Virus record (IMG/VR): IMGVR_UViG_3300017917_003607
Location: 1 to 64,000 of that record
Origin: a virus
DNA: 64,000 nucleotides
Reading direction: 5' to 3' (one strand)
A program made the position numbers and the translations under genes. The stretch's first letter is position 1, and the number at the start of each line of letters is the position of its first letter. Positions 20,201-28,475 of this stretch are shown in pieces. The notes beneath the pieces are model-generated. The model did not search any database. It was not told the origin of the DNA and worked only from the letters and a program-made list of their open reading frames with translations.

Positions 20201-22630
20201 ATATCTAGGTGTTCTAGCTCCATCGGCTTCACTATCTGAATCTTTATCATCTCTACCCGCAGCAATTTGACCATACCCTTGGGATATAAGAACTTCAGTA
20301 AATGGTCCTTCAGTACCATATGGTTGATAAATTGATGGTGTATTAATGTCAGCTAAATAACTTGTATTTATTTCACCAATTGGTGGTCCGTCAGCAACTT
20401 CATAATCACCACAATCACATGAAGAACAATCAGGGTAGGTAATCATAGGAAACTTTATAGGTCCTAATCTCAATCTTGTAATTTTTTTGAAAAATGCACC
20501 TGTAAGGACTCCAACCGCAGCCCACACTAATAGTTCTAAACTTTCTCTCAAAATAGAACCTAATACAGGTCCACCAGCATTTATTAAACCAGCGATTACC
20601 ACACCTGTAGTAACCACCTTATAACCACAATACGCAATAAAAAAGGCGGCGATGAAAACTGCAAAATTATTCCATAAAAATTTTACTAAACTATAAACAG
20701 GTATTAAAATGAAAGCTAAAATACTAATTATTTGAAATAAGCTTTGGATTACTAAAAATAACAAATCAAAGTTTCTAACACCGTCGTTTACGGGAAATTT
20801 GTTTACTTCGCTCTCACAACTTCTATCTAATATTTCTTTAATTGATAAAAATCCACCTGAATTTTTTCCTTTCCTATATTCATCAATTAACTGTGCCGTT
20901 GTATAAACTTTATTGTATGTGAATTCATAGAAAAAATCTTTACACGATATTGCCTCTTGTTTATCAGGATAATCATTCCAATTCAATGAAAAGGAATATG
21001 ATTTCTGTAATAAAGCTTTTCTATAATCCAATCTTGTAAAATTCAACCTAACACTGTAGTATGAATTGAAAGTTTGTGTTCCCGAACCAAAAGTTATTGT
21101 TTTTCTTTTCTTTTGTAAAATAATCTTTAACTGACCTCCGTTTGGTATATCTAACCACTTTGAATTTACTTTTTCAAAACTGTCGGTTGCGTTTGGTCCT
21201 TTGATATAAAACTCAAGTTTCTCGTACTGTCCTTCGACTTTATCAAGAACTAAAGTTGTACCTTGTGGGTTATTAAATGGTTCGGTAATTTCTTCTGTTT
21301 GAAGAGACTCGTTAGTAAATGTAAAGGTTTCGTATGTGTCTACAATTTTATTTGGGTCGTCAGTACTGTTTTCCCACCCGTACTCCTTAATGTTTGGTAT
21401 AAGGTAATTAGCTCGTTGTAACTCCCCTTTTGGATTAAATGCTTGTAGGTTCAAAAGACCAGGACCTATTAAACTTTCACTTGTTTGAATTGCACCTAAT
21501 TCTTTTTCACCATCTTCCCACTTTATTTTAAATCTGTACTTACCTTTTGTTGGTATACCAATTTTTGGGTCATTTGATAATGTTAATTCTCCAAATTCAT
21601 TTGTTGTTACATAATCTAAATTCATTGGGACATCGACAACAAATGCGCCGTTTTCATCAATAACTTTACCACCTTGTTCCAACTGATATTGTTCTAAGAT
21701 TGGGTCTCCATCGGCATCTGAACGTATTGTTTGTCTTATCGCTAATATTCTACCAGGACCTGCAACCATACCACATAGGTCACCTTGTTCAGATTTTGGT
21801 TTACAACTTTTTCTCAAATACGTTTCCTTACTTGAGGACATTATTGACCCCATGAAAGTCGCAACAGGTTCTATTGTAATGTTTGACTCCCTCAAATCAA
21901 AATCGACACGGGTAATTCCAACATCACACTGTCCTTGTACACCCCAAAAACTTGAGATAGCAACAGACTTTGTTTGTGTTACAATTTGTGGTAAAGAAGC
22001 TAAATCTTCAGATGTTTTAAATTGTGCACCATCAAATTGTTTTTCATTGGCTCTACCCATTCTAATTAGGTCCGTTGGTCTCAACGAAAAACAACCCATG
22101 TCAGATAAGTCAACATCCAAAAATATTTGTTGGTTTCCTAAAGGAACTCCTACAATCATGTAATCACCAGATTCATTTGTCTTTACTGTATACTTGTAGT
22201 ACTTGTCATAGATTTTAAGAACTTCTTTTCTTGTTAAAACATCTTCCCTTGTTGGAAATGTTCCTGTGGCTGCATGTCCATCATATGATGGGCTATATGG
22301 AAGAAGGTTATATCTATAACCATCTTCATTTTTGTCAGTAATACTTTTGTAAGGGTATAGTGTGGAAATTACAGGGTCGTTCTCGTCCAAATCATCCAAA
22401 GGAACAAAAACGGAAACTCGTGCGTTCGGTACCCCAAAACCACCATTGGCAACAACTCTTCCAACAATAACACCATAATCAGCACAAAAACGTTGGTATA
22501 CATCAGATTGAGTTAACTTAAGTGATAATACCTCCAAGAAATCAAAATCTTGGTCTATCTGTACTCTTATTGTTTTATCTGAACCAGGTGTACCATCAAC
22601 AGACGTTCTTATCCTATAACTTTTCGGCAT
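17240..22630 (-). CDS. Giant baseplate protein with Ig-like domain and internal membrane-like helices
   Basis: 1796 residues, placed like T4 gp7 after gp25 and gp6 but longer (T4 gp7 is ~1030 residues). Residues ~50-175 look like a carboxypeptidase-regulatory-like Ig fold (VGRVVANGGFGVPNARVSV; TNESGDYMIVGVPLGNQ). Residues 621-714 are strikingly hydrophobic, with about four helices (FDLLFLVIQSLFQIISILAF, FAVFIAAFFIAYCGY, VVIAGLINAGGPVL, LLVWAAVGVLTGAFF). A cysteine cluster C734, C737, C739 follows. The rest is a long series of beta-type structural domains ending KTAYDIFVKRNLIDL. Membrane-spanning segments inside a baseplate protein are not known to me from T4; they could insert into a host membrane during ejection or be buried in the tail. 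Promoter-like TATTTAT at 22646-22652. Confidence 0.7.
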   Translation of the reverse strand: MPKSYRIRTSVDGTPGSDKTIRVQIDQDFDFLEVLSLKLTQSDVYQRFCADYGVIVGRVVANGGFGVPNARVSVFVPLDDLDENDPVISTLYPYKSITDKNEDGYRYNLLPYSPSYDGHAATGTFPTREDVLTRKEVLKIYDKYYKYTVKTNESGDYMIVGVPLGNQQIFLDVDLSDMGCFSLRPTDLIRMGRANEKQFDGAQFKTSEDLASLPQIVTQTKSVAISSFWGVQGQCDVGITRVDFDLRESNITIEPVATFMGSIMSSSKETYLRKSCKPKSEQGDLCGMVAGPGRILAIRQTIRSDADGDPILEQYQLEQGGKVIDENGAFVVDVPMNLDYVTTNEFGELTLSNDPKIGIPTKGKYRFKIKWEDGEKELGAIQTSESLIGPGLLNLQAFNPKGELQRANYLIPNIKEYGWENSTDDPNKIVDTYETFTFTNESLQTEEITEPFNNPQGTTLVLDKVEGQYEKLEFYIKGPNATDSFEKVNSKWLDIPNGGQLKIILQKKRKTITFGSGTQTFNSYYSVRLNFTRLDYRKALLQKSYSFSLNWNDYPDKQEAISCKDFFYEFTYNKVYTTAQLIDEYRKGKNSGGFLSIKEILDRSCESEVNKFPVNDGVRNFDLLFLVIQSLFQIISILAFILIPVYSLVKFLWNNFAVFIAAFFIAYCGYKVVTTGVVIAGLINAGGPVLGSILRESLELLVWAAVGVLTGAFFKKITRLRLGPIKFPMITYPDCSSCDCGDYEVADGPPIGEINTSYLADINTPSIYQPYGTEGPFTEVLISQGYGQIAAGRDDKDSDSEADGARTPRYEFRNNDYWTSGKLDPDQTGNGDDCATEDKQQYTLPIPERVNLYNTKAHYFNNTSGGMSNRIKIYPNYSGNGATVSSYTNAAFYEDQPLVVLCDRGFLSTFSAGTMLSFVSANNTKDINVSGVTSEKNLLGTRNVTGSTPTLGTTKITIQYADPSNSSNLIPITKQFTIQQNLYSGVTSYNFPSDIEYYQIVTGYTLLQLSQIVNGNTIDYSYYNNSFYRRVIKGEMNVAWAFRDEENDRVIGNSFCNGVDKQIAIDQIPQEIRNNLVAVVMMKGVDPYSPRQRTKIDVSRVFGTKEGTMVTDLEYKLNIPIQPDLNLKQHTDYTSNVGTQIFYPSYFFTPSTQTTTEKNWRYSAFTTNNHRLYSSYNGSKNTGNDKEGNKFLTPGIDGYYPFEYVGGGSEMARVFFKTPVGYYLKYDDGEYKRKNERNEDVGDSKYYRSVYTPTGNTLNMSSNVNIVMRTDRLPRSDAFDNNFVLAQNKAFAMYVVPDKGYADVPLVAVANANDFSRGQSEDFQEDYGSQVTSVLSSFSCDSIVPLGAYEQLPGQALRIKPKPNPVYDNGGVQGFPKVVKGCYVVCERDLAIAGDLEVFSEWKARYILGFALCRNIFGMTFTNQWVNGVLYMPGFQNDRIYRGLDTTSRPGAGPNAFGNYDFCKDKITFRLENNSFFYRSSPFNQIEGKFIGKDSGQTDPKIGSNKYFLGNPTTIVDLGPKDNLIKFVCAKPEFQGYYMDTLKPSSYNSISDLAQFFVVSRLANAKFLQLMFSAKSGSVSQLFSRNGKKIDGDFAQLNSINSEIGVTPFSPETYKDENLFYDGRPDATIGVFFTASTTTRDYITPGRQIFIDTPTKFAYDTFGIKSQIVPMYRWKLDNQTVIDGKISIFGSEKNEWLTDDPNKFVITPYQGIDRLNDGTYYKSSVKNPTTQRPGYIYDSSGLTDSKGVVTGFTFDGFADPGSPNEIMVGAPFHFYFGLKAGKTAYDIFVKRNLIDL

Positions 22631-22645
22631 GTGCTAATCTTTTCC

Positions 22646-22652
22646 ATAAATA
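22646..22652 (-). promoter_or_regulatory. TATTTAT box upstream of the 1796-residue baseplate gene
   Basis: Coding-strand sequence AACTATTTATGGAAAAG, about 16 nt from the ATG, in a 71-bp gap that contains nothing else I can name. One of the 17 boxes listed in the findings. Confidence 0.5.
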
Positions 22653-22701
22653 GTTTATGTGTGATTTTAATAAAATAGTCAAAGTAAAAACCTTGTGAAG
22701 A

Positions 22702-24522
22702 TTACTGTTGAACTCTAATACCTATATCGTTGTTTGGGAATCTGATTTGATAAAATTCTGTTGGTTGCGCATAAACAATATCATTAATCAATTTAATTTG
22801 TTTAGTCGCTTTATCTTCATATTTTTGGGATGTTTGTGATGAAGAATATTTCCCACCGACTCTATTGAAAACGTTAACAGTTGATACGTTCGCAACTCCT
22901 TGTATTCCTTGTACAATTCTTTTGATTTCAGATACCAAAACATTCTGACCAAATTCTCTTGATTGTGGTAACATATAATCATTAACTTGAGAAACAATTT
23001 CTGAGATTATTGCATTTTGGTTTGATGTTTTTAATAGTGAAACATATATCTCAAAAGCTAAATCAATTGCCTTTCCAGTATCAACTTGTATGTAATCATT
23101 CATCATCCTATAGTTAGATAGATAAGTTGCAATGTTATCTTTCATAACTTGAGGTACATTTTGGGTCATTTTACCATCAGAATCTTGATTCAATAAAATT
23201 ATATTAATTTTATTGTTGTTTTCTAATACACCAACTTTCGCGGGTACACCAAATTGACCAGGCATTTTAGAAAGTAAAAGATAATAATCACCGATTGTTA
23301 CTGCTCTGTTTTGTGATGAAAAATTAAATGTAACAAGTTGTCTAACTTCTTCAACTGATGGTGGGTTCGCACCTCCAATAGCCGCTGTAACATTGTTTAC
23401 TTGTATTGAGTTTCTAACTGCATTTGCAACTTGTACTGAATTACCATTAACCACAAAATCTACGGTACCAACAGTATTAATTGTATTTACCCCCACGTTA
23501 CTTGCTAATCCTCCGCCAACTCTATATTGTATAAATAAAGTTGTATTTGCCTTTGGTATTGTTCCTAAACTTAAATTATTTTGATAGTCATTTAATCGTA
23601 ATGGAACTCCTGTTTGTGCAAAATTTGCCAACTGAGCATTTGTTGTTGTATTACCACCACCAAATGTAATTTTCATAAAATTTTCAGGAGTAAACTCAGT
23701 CATGAATTTTGTTTCAGGTTTGATGTATCTACCTACTTTAATCCCTGCAGCATCTACTGGTTTTGTTGGGTCGGGAACAAACACATATTCTTCAGATAAA
23801 GAAGGAACTTCGTACCATTTACCTATTGTTGATAAAAATTCCGAATTAGATGGAACATTGTTATATGTAATACCGTCCTTTTGAATTATTGCTGTTACAC
23901 CCAAAACATTTCTTTCAGGTAAAAACAAACTTAAAAATGGAGTGGCGTCGGCAGGTGTAATTACTTTTTTGAATACTTTGGTAACACCGTTAACTAAAAC
24001 TTCTCTTTTAGTTATGTTATAACTACTGTAATTACCTTGAGCATCAAGTACAGGTATTACCTTTTGGTTTGGTATTCCATTTGCGTCAAAATTAGATGCA
24101 AAATTAATATCATTTACGTTTTCAAAAGTTTGCCCCGCTCCAATGAATTGTGAACCAGCCTTAATCACACCCATATAATCTACGTTAGGAAATTGTCCTG
24201 TTGAAACAGGGACGTTAATACTTATGTCACAAACAACCACTGATGGTCTATTTCCTGGTATTTTTAAACCGTATGTTCTGGCTATATTGTAAATTGAGCT
24301 TCTTTGTTGTGCAAATTCTAAAACTGTCTCTTGGATACTTCTATCTATGTGATAATGTAGGTTGTCAGTTACAGCCGCGTTTAGGTCCATTAAAACAGAA
24401 TAAATTGAAGCGTCGTTAAAATTATCAATAAGGTCAGGGTAATACCTTCTTGTATAATCAATTAATTCTTGTCTGAGAGCCGCAAAATCTCTGACCGTAT
24501 ATGATATTCTTCTTTCTGCCAT
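22702..24522 (-). CDS. Baseplate wedge protein, gp6-like (gpJ family)
   Basis: 606 residues (T4 gp6 is 660). The start, ERRISYTVRDFAALRQELID with YYPDLIDNFNDASIYSVLMD, is typical of gp6/gpJ-type wedge proteins: an early helix pair with a DF-N-S--SVL motif followed by a HYHIDRSIQE helix. The middle holds a beta domain (residues ~100-400). Near 410-470 the chain has the conserved NRAVTIGDYYLLLSKMPGQFG phrase, which in this family precedes an alpha/beta domain. Gp6 forms the hexameric ring of the baseplate and partners gp25. That gene lies directly upstream, separated by 6 nt. Assignment is confident from sequence and context. Confidence 0.85.
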   Translation of the reverse strand: MAERRISYTVRDFAALRQELIDYTRRYYPDLIDNFNDASIYSVLMDLNAAVTDNLHYHIDRSIQETVLEFAQQRSSIYNIARTYGLKIPGNRPSVVVCDISINVPVSTGQFPNVDYMGVIKAGSQFIGAGQTFENVNDINFASNFDANGIPNQKVIPVLDAQGNYSSYNITKREVLVNGVTKVFKKVITPADATPFLSLFLPERNVLGVTAIIQKDGITYNNVPSNSEFLSTIGKWYEVPSLSEEYVFVPDPTKPVDAAGIKVGRYIKPETKFMTEFTPENFMKITFGGGNTTTNAQLANFAQTGVPLRLNDYQNNLSLGTIPKANTTLFIQYRVGGGLASNVGVNTINTVGTVDFVVNGNSVQVANAVRNSIQVNNVTAAIGGANPPSVEEVRQLVTFNFSSQNRAVTIGDYYLLLSKMPGQFGVPAKVGVLENNNKINIILLNQDSDGKMTQNVPQVMKDNIATYLSNYRMMNDYIQVDTGKAIDLAFEIYVSLLKTSNQNAIISEIVSQVNDYMLPQSREFGQNVLVSEIKRIVQGIQGVANVSTVNVFNRVGGKYSSSQTSQKYEDKATKQIKLINDIVYAQPTEFYQIRFPNNDIGIRVQQ

Positions 24523-24528
24523 TTAATA

Positions 24529-24987
24529 TTAAATATTGATAATTATAAAATCCCTTGACTGAAATGTATTATCACTAATAGTATAGTCAATCCTCATTTT
24601 AGCGGTATATTCTTCAGTCCCTCTTCCCGCAACCCTGTAAACACCACTACCTAAATTTTCTGTATTGAGTGTTCCCTCAGACTCATACTCGTTATAAGGT
24701 AATATTATTATATCATTAATAATAAGGTTAGGAATATATTTTGCAACATTATCTCTAATGTCATCCTTCAAAGCTTCAAATGTTATACCGTCTAAAGGTT
24801 CAAAAATAAATTCGAATATTTTTGTACCAAAATCAGGTAAATAATATCTACTACCTTTTCTAGTTAAAATTAAATGAACTAAATTACTTCTTATTTCCTC
24901 ATCGGGATTTTGTGATAATGAAACATAGTCCCCTTTTATTGAATTTCTGAAGGGAAAATTTATACCGTATGTAACTCCATTAGCCAT
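24529..24987 (-). CDS. Baseplate wedge protein, gp25-like (lysozyme-related fold)
   Basis: I choose ATG at 24987 (MANGVTYGINFPFRNS), giving 152 residues, close to T4 gp25 (132). An in-frame start 72 nt earlier would lie wholly within the upstream gene and adds a hydrophobic tail not expected here. Diagnostic parts are NPDEEIRSNLVHLILTRKGS-Y-P-FG, then FEPLD followed by a helix and the NLIINDIII strand, as in gp25/GpW wedge proteins. Gp25 sits in the wedge core with gp6 and the sheath attaches to it. It overlaps 8 nt with the preceding ORF. Confidence 0.85.
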   Translation of the reverse strand: MANGVTYGINFPFRNSIKGDYVSLSQNPDEEIRSNLVHLILTRKGSRYYLPDFGTKIFEFIFEPLDGITFEALKDDIRDNVAKYIPNLIINDIIILPYNEYESEGTLNTENLGSGVYRVAGRGTEEYTAKMRIDYTISDNTFQSRDFIIINI

Positions 24988-25207
24988 TTTCAATAAATAT
25001 AGTTGTGTTCCCTTTTTTGTGAGCAGGATAAAAAGGACAATGTCTACAACCCGAACCACAACAATATCCTCGTTTTAAATGAAATTCTTTTGTAAATACA
25101 TATTTTCCATCTTCAATGTAAAAAGAAGAAGGGGAAAGTTGTTCACTTCCCCCCTCCTGTTTGGTTTCAATGTTGATTTTATTTGATTTCACAAGCTCCG
25201 CCAGCAC
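24980..25207 (-). CDS. Small cysteine-rich protein with RGYCCGSGCRHCPF motif
   Basis: 75 residues from ATG at 25207, which lies inside the last 29 nt of the reductase gene. The C-terminal half contains FTKEFHLKRGYCCGSGC followed by RHCPF, an almost invariant motif of a short uncharacterised cysteine-rich family (I believe DUF5522) that I know from Bacteroidota genomes. The four clustered cysteines and one His suggest a metal site. The stop is 8 nt inside the gp25 gene. A strong hairpin lies within the first third of the ORF, so an alternative non-ATG start after it (near IEDGKY) is possible. Function unknown; placement beside a ribonucleotide reductase hints at redox or metal handling, which is inference. 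Confidence 0.7.
   Translation of the reverse strand: MLAELVKSNKINIETKQEGGSEQLSPSSFYIEDGKYVFTKEFHLKRGYCCGSGCRHCPFYPAHKKGNTTIFIENG
25121..25152 (-). terminator. Hairpin with T-rich tail after the ribonucleotide reductase gene
   Basis: Arms GGGGAAAGT (25131-25139) and ACTTCCCC (25145-25152) pair with one bulged A around a 5-nt loop. On the minus strand the stem is followed by CTTCTTCTTTTT. It lies ~27 nt past the reductase stop. It is also inside the overlapping small ORF, so it may attenuate that gene and gp25 rather than end the operon completely. Confidence 0.55.
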
Positions 25208-27038
25208 AAGCTAATTCACCACTTAAATCAGTTTCATCAGACATCTCAACAACTTTTGACAAATCAATTGTGTTAAGTTTTGAGAATAATCTTTCGTATT
25301 CTTCTTTCGTACAATCTTCAAATGGTGCTTGAATATAAGTTCCGCCATCGTAAGGAAGTACTGACAATCCGTTATAGAAGTCACGATTTTCCCACATCCA
25401 CTCACCAGCTAATTCCCAATCTTCAGGTTTTAAACTGATAGTTGCAGATACGTTGTGTGTGTTTGAACCTGTTCTGTGACCAGGTCTTACCCATTCTTGA
25501 GTAATCTTTTTAACACGGTCTAACAATTGGAATGGTGATTCTGTTCTCAGAATTGCTCCTTCAGGTGCTTTTTGTGGTACCGAAATAACCGCAGTATCGT
25601 GTGGTCTGAAATATTCATCTTCAACCAATTCAGGATGGAAGATAGACAAATATTGGTAAATAGCCTCATTCTTACCTACACGGATTCTACGAATGTAGTA
25701 ATCATTATGCCAAGCGTGAATACCTGAAGATGTACCCAAAGTCAACGAAGTTGTACCTGCTGGTTTTACAGTTGTTGTACGAGCCGATTTGTTGATACCA
25801 ATAAGTTCAGCAACTCTTGCATTTTCTTCTTTTACAAGTTTAGCAGCTTCTTTCATGTCGTAACCTAAAACCACGCCCGAACCAATACCTGTCATTGATA
25901 CACCGATAAGAGCTTCTTTTTCAGTTGTACGTTTCCACACATCTCTCAAGTAATGGAAATCAGTATATCCAGCTTGAAGTGTTCCTATAAACGCTGCCGC
26001 CTTGACACGATTGTTTAAATCTTCTTGTGATTCAATATCAGAAACATTTACCTCACAAAGGTTACAGAATTGATTTGGTCTCAAAGCAATTTCACAACAT
26101 GGATTGGTTCCCCAATCTTTATCGTTTGTAAAATAGATACCAGGTTCACCCGCACCTGAAGCTTCAACACGTTTCCACAAATCCATAAAAAATTCTTTTG
26201 TAATTTTGTGTCTAACCAAAGCTGCTGAGTTGTTTGCTCTACCTCTTTGTGGGTTTGTTTCCCACCACGCACCTGACTTACAAGCAATCATTTCATGGTC
26301 ATCAGCAGAGAACAATGAAATCAAAGCGGCTCTACGAATACCACCTGCAAGAACTGCGTCTGCAATGTGACATACCATATCATGTACTTCAATTGGTGTT
26401 AGTTTATCACCATCTTCTTTAGCATCTAACATTCCCTTCAATTTGTGAAGACAATCTTTTAGTGGTTGAGGACCTGGTGCTTTACCACCTGATGTTACAA
26501 GTTGTGCTCCTTTTGGTCTGATATCTGAAAAATCAAAATCAGGTGTTGATAGGTTTTCACCGAAGTATGACTTCATCAATACTTTAATTGCGTCAGCCCA
26601 ACCTTCGATAGAATCACCAACCAAGAATCTTCTTGTTCTGTTTGAATTTGGTTTTCTAATCTCAGGTAATTTATCTACGTGATGTTTTTGCACTGAATAC
26701 CCAACACCTGTTCCACCCAATAACAAAAACATTGTTTCTGAAAATGCGTCCAAGTGGTCGATAGGTAAATAAGCACAGTTGTAAATTCTGTTTGGTGAAA
26801 TTTCAATTGGTTTTCCACCGAATTGCATTGACCTCATAGAAGGTAATACTTTTTTATCATAAACATATTTGTATACCTTCATAATTTCGCCACCTAAATG
26901 TGGGTACTTTTTGATATGCATGTTCATGTTTCTTGTTACTAGTTCTTCCCAAGTTTCTCTTCTGTTAAACTCAGGTACAAATTTAGCGTACTTCATGTGG
27001 ACAGTTAAGTCCGACAGTATCTTTTGTGATGCGTCCAT
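25179..27038 (-). CDS. nrdJ: Adenosylcobalamin-dependent ribonucleoside-triphosphate reductase (class II, monomeric type)
   Basis: 619 residues. Reduces ribonucleotides to deoxyribonucleotides with coenzyme B12, supplying dNTPs for phage replication. All key residues of the Lactobacillus leichmannii-type enzyme appear with the right spacing: C88 in YNCAYLPI (like C119); C314-x-E316 in NPCCEIAL (like the thiyl C408 and E410); C325 eleven residues later (like C419); and a C-terminal C611-x4-C616 pair in ACAGGACE (like C731/C736). No NrdB-type subunit lies nearby, which fits class II. The chain is ~120 residues shorter than the bacterial enzyme. An AAGGAGA site lies 14 nt upstream of the ATG. 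The enzyme would depend on host or environmental B12. Confidence 0.9.
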   Translation of the reverse strand: MDASQKILSDLTVHMKYAKFVPEFNRRETWEELVTRNMNMHIKKYPHLGGEIMKVYKYVYDKKVLPSMRSMQFGGKPIEISPNRIYNCAYLPIDHLDAFSETMFLLLGGTGVGYSVQKHHVDKLPEIRKPNSNRTRRFLVGDSIEGWADAIKVLMKSYFGENLSTPDFDFSDIRPKGAQLVTSGGKAPGPQPLKDCLHKLKGMLDAKEDGDKLTPIEVHDMVCHIADAVLAGGIRRAALISLFSADDHEMIACKSGAWWETNPQRGRANNSAALVRHKITKEFFMDLWKRVEASGAGEPGIYFTNDKDWGTNPCCEIALRPNQFCNLCEVNVSDIESQEDLNNRVKAAAFIGTLQAGYTDFHYLRDVWKRTTEKEALIGVSMTGIGSGVVLGYDMKEAAKLVKEENARVAELIGINKSARTTTVKPAGTTSLTLGTSSGIHAWHNDYYIRRIRVGKNEAIYQYLSIFHPELVEDEYFRPHDTAVISVPQKAPEGAILRTESPFQLLDRVKKITQEWVRPGHRTGSNTHNVSATISLKPEDWELAGEWMWENRDFYNGLSVLPYDGGTYIQAPFEDCTKEEYERLFSKLNTIDLSKVVEMSDETDLSGELACAGGACEIK

Positions 27039-27062
27039 ATAATTTTTTTAATCTCCTTAAAT

Positions 27063-28442
27063 TTAATTTATTGTTTGTTGTTGTTTTCTTTTCGCCAATA
27101 ATTCATTGACTCTGTTTCTATTTCTTTCTTCCTTTTGTTCCTCTAATCCTAAGAATGTTACCGAACTTTCAGTATCAATTTGCATTAGTTCGTTATCAAA
27201 TTTACAATTTTCAAACACGATACCATCACGACCAATTCTTGATTTGGTAATAGCTATTGTCGCGAGTTTCATTTCTTTTTGTTGAAGACTCTTTGCAACT
27301 GAAATAATAACGTGTCCTACTTGTGCTTTCTTGATTGAACCGCCCATTTGGTCTGTGGTTACAACATCTGAAGAAATAGAACTTCTGTTTCCTTGTGTCG
27401 CGGTCCATCCCGCAACATCAAGTTCGTGACACAATGCCTCGTAAGCTCTCATAACTGAGCCTTCACTCTTCCACTCGTCACCTAAATTTTTATCAGGTAC
27501 TATACAATCAATATAATCCAAAACTATCAAATCAATCTTATTACCTTCAGCAATCATTTTTCTTACTTGGTTTTTGATTTGAGACATAGTTAAAGTGTCT
27601 GAGGGATATTTTTTCAAAATTAATTTATTTTTAGTATTTTCCCTAATTTCTCTAACTTTTTCCATAACTTCTTCTTTGTAGAAAGATAACTCATCAGGCG
27701 CAATACCTGTCCACATTGTGAAGTGTTTTCTTTGGATAATTTTTGGGTTGTCTTCAAAGAATATTTGAAGAACGTTGTAACCCAAATTGAATGCATGGTT
27801 TGCGATTTTTGAAAGTACTGTGGTTTTACCTACACCTGTTGGAGCCAATATTACCCCTAATTCTCCCTTTGCCAATCCGCCTTTTAATAGGTTGTCAATA
27901 CCTGGGATTCCAATAGGAATTGGGTGACGGTAATCATCATCTAATACTTCATCTAAGTTTGTAAACACATCTTGTTCACCCTCCTCAATTTCACCTACCT
28001 GAAGAGCTTTATTAACCATTTCTTCTAATTGGTCATAACTTTCGAAATCACCTTTGTCGATGATTTTTTGGGCCTTAGTCATTACTTTCTGTAGCTCTTG
28101 TTGCTTACAGAACTTAAGTGCCTTTTCAATTACGAACTGATGACCTTCTAAATTAGAATCTTTGATTTGAATTAATGTGTCTTGTACTATTCTTCTCGCA
28201 GCCTCTGATGCGATTTCGGAACGAGTCAATTGGTCTAATGTGTCAAATGAGGGAACACTCTCATACTTCTTATAATACTCTTTAATCATTTGAACGATGA
28301 TTTTGAAGTACTGATTATCGAAATATTTTGAATCCAAAACGTCAATAATAGAACGAGCAAAATCTTTGTTAATGATTAATTGATTAATAAGTTGTATTTG
28401 AAAAGTGTTACCTAAATAACCGAAATTTTTGTCGTTCCCCAT
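27063..28442 (-). CDS. Replicative DNA helicase, DnaB/T4 gp41-like
   Basis: 459 residues. Helical N-terminal domain (1-155), then a RecA-type ATPase domain: Walker A APTGVGKTT at 200-208, Walker B LIVLDYID with D309, and a later S-K-QQKEMKLATIAITKSRIGRDG region as in DnaB/gp41 helicases. It should act as the hexameric helicase at the fork with the polymerase and gp32 of this window. No primase is visible beside it. A TATTTAT box lies at 28466-28472 upstream; the reductase gene follows after 24 nt. Confidence 0.85.
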   Translation of the reverse strand: MGNDKNFGYLGNTFQIQLINQLIINKDFARSIIDVLDSKYFDNQYFKIIVQMIKEYYKKYESVPSFDTLDQLTRSEIASEAARRIVQDTLIQIKDSNLEGHQFVIEKALKFCKQQELQKVMTKAQKIIDKGDFESYDQLEEMVNKALQVGEIEEGEQDVFTNLDEVLDDDYRHPIPIGIPGIDNLLKGGLAKGELGVILAPTGVGKTTVLSKIANHAFNLGYNVLQIFFEDNPKIIQRKHFTMWTGIAPDELSFYKEEVMEKVREIRENTKNKLILKKYPSDTLTMSQIKNQVRKMIAEGNKIDLIVLDYIDCIVPDKNLGDEWKSEGSVMRAYEALCHELDVAGWTATQGNRSSISSDVVTTDQMGGSIKKAQVGHVIISVAKSLQQKEMKLATIAITKSRIGRDGIVFENCKFDNELMQIDTESSVTFLGLEEQKEERNRNRVNELLAKRKQQQTIN

Positions 28443-28475
28443 AACTATTTTTTAGACCTGTTTTGATAAATACTA

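Noticed and set aside
24988-25059. Longer start for the gp25-like protein
   Set aside because: Would lie wholly inside the cysteine-rich ORF and add a hydrophobic lead not seen in gp25.
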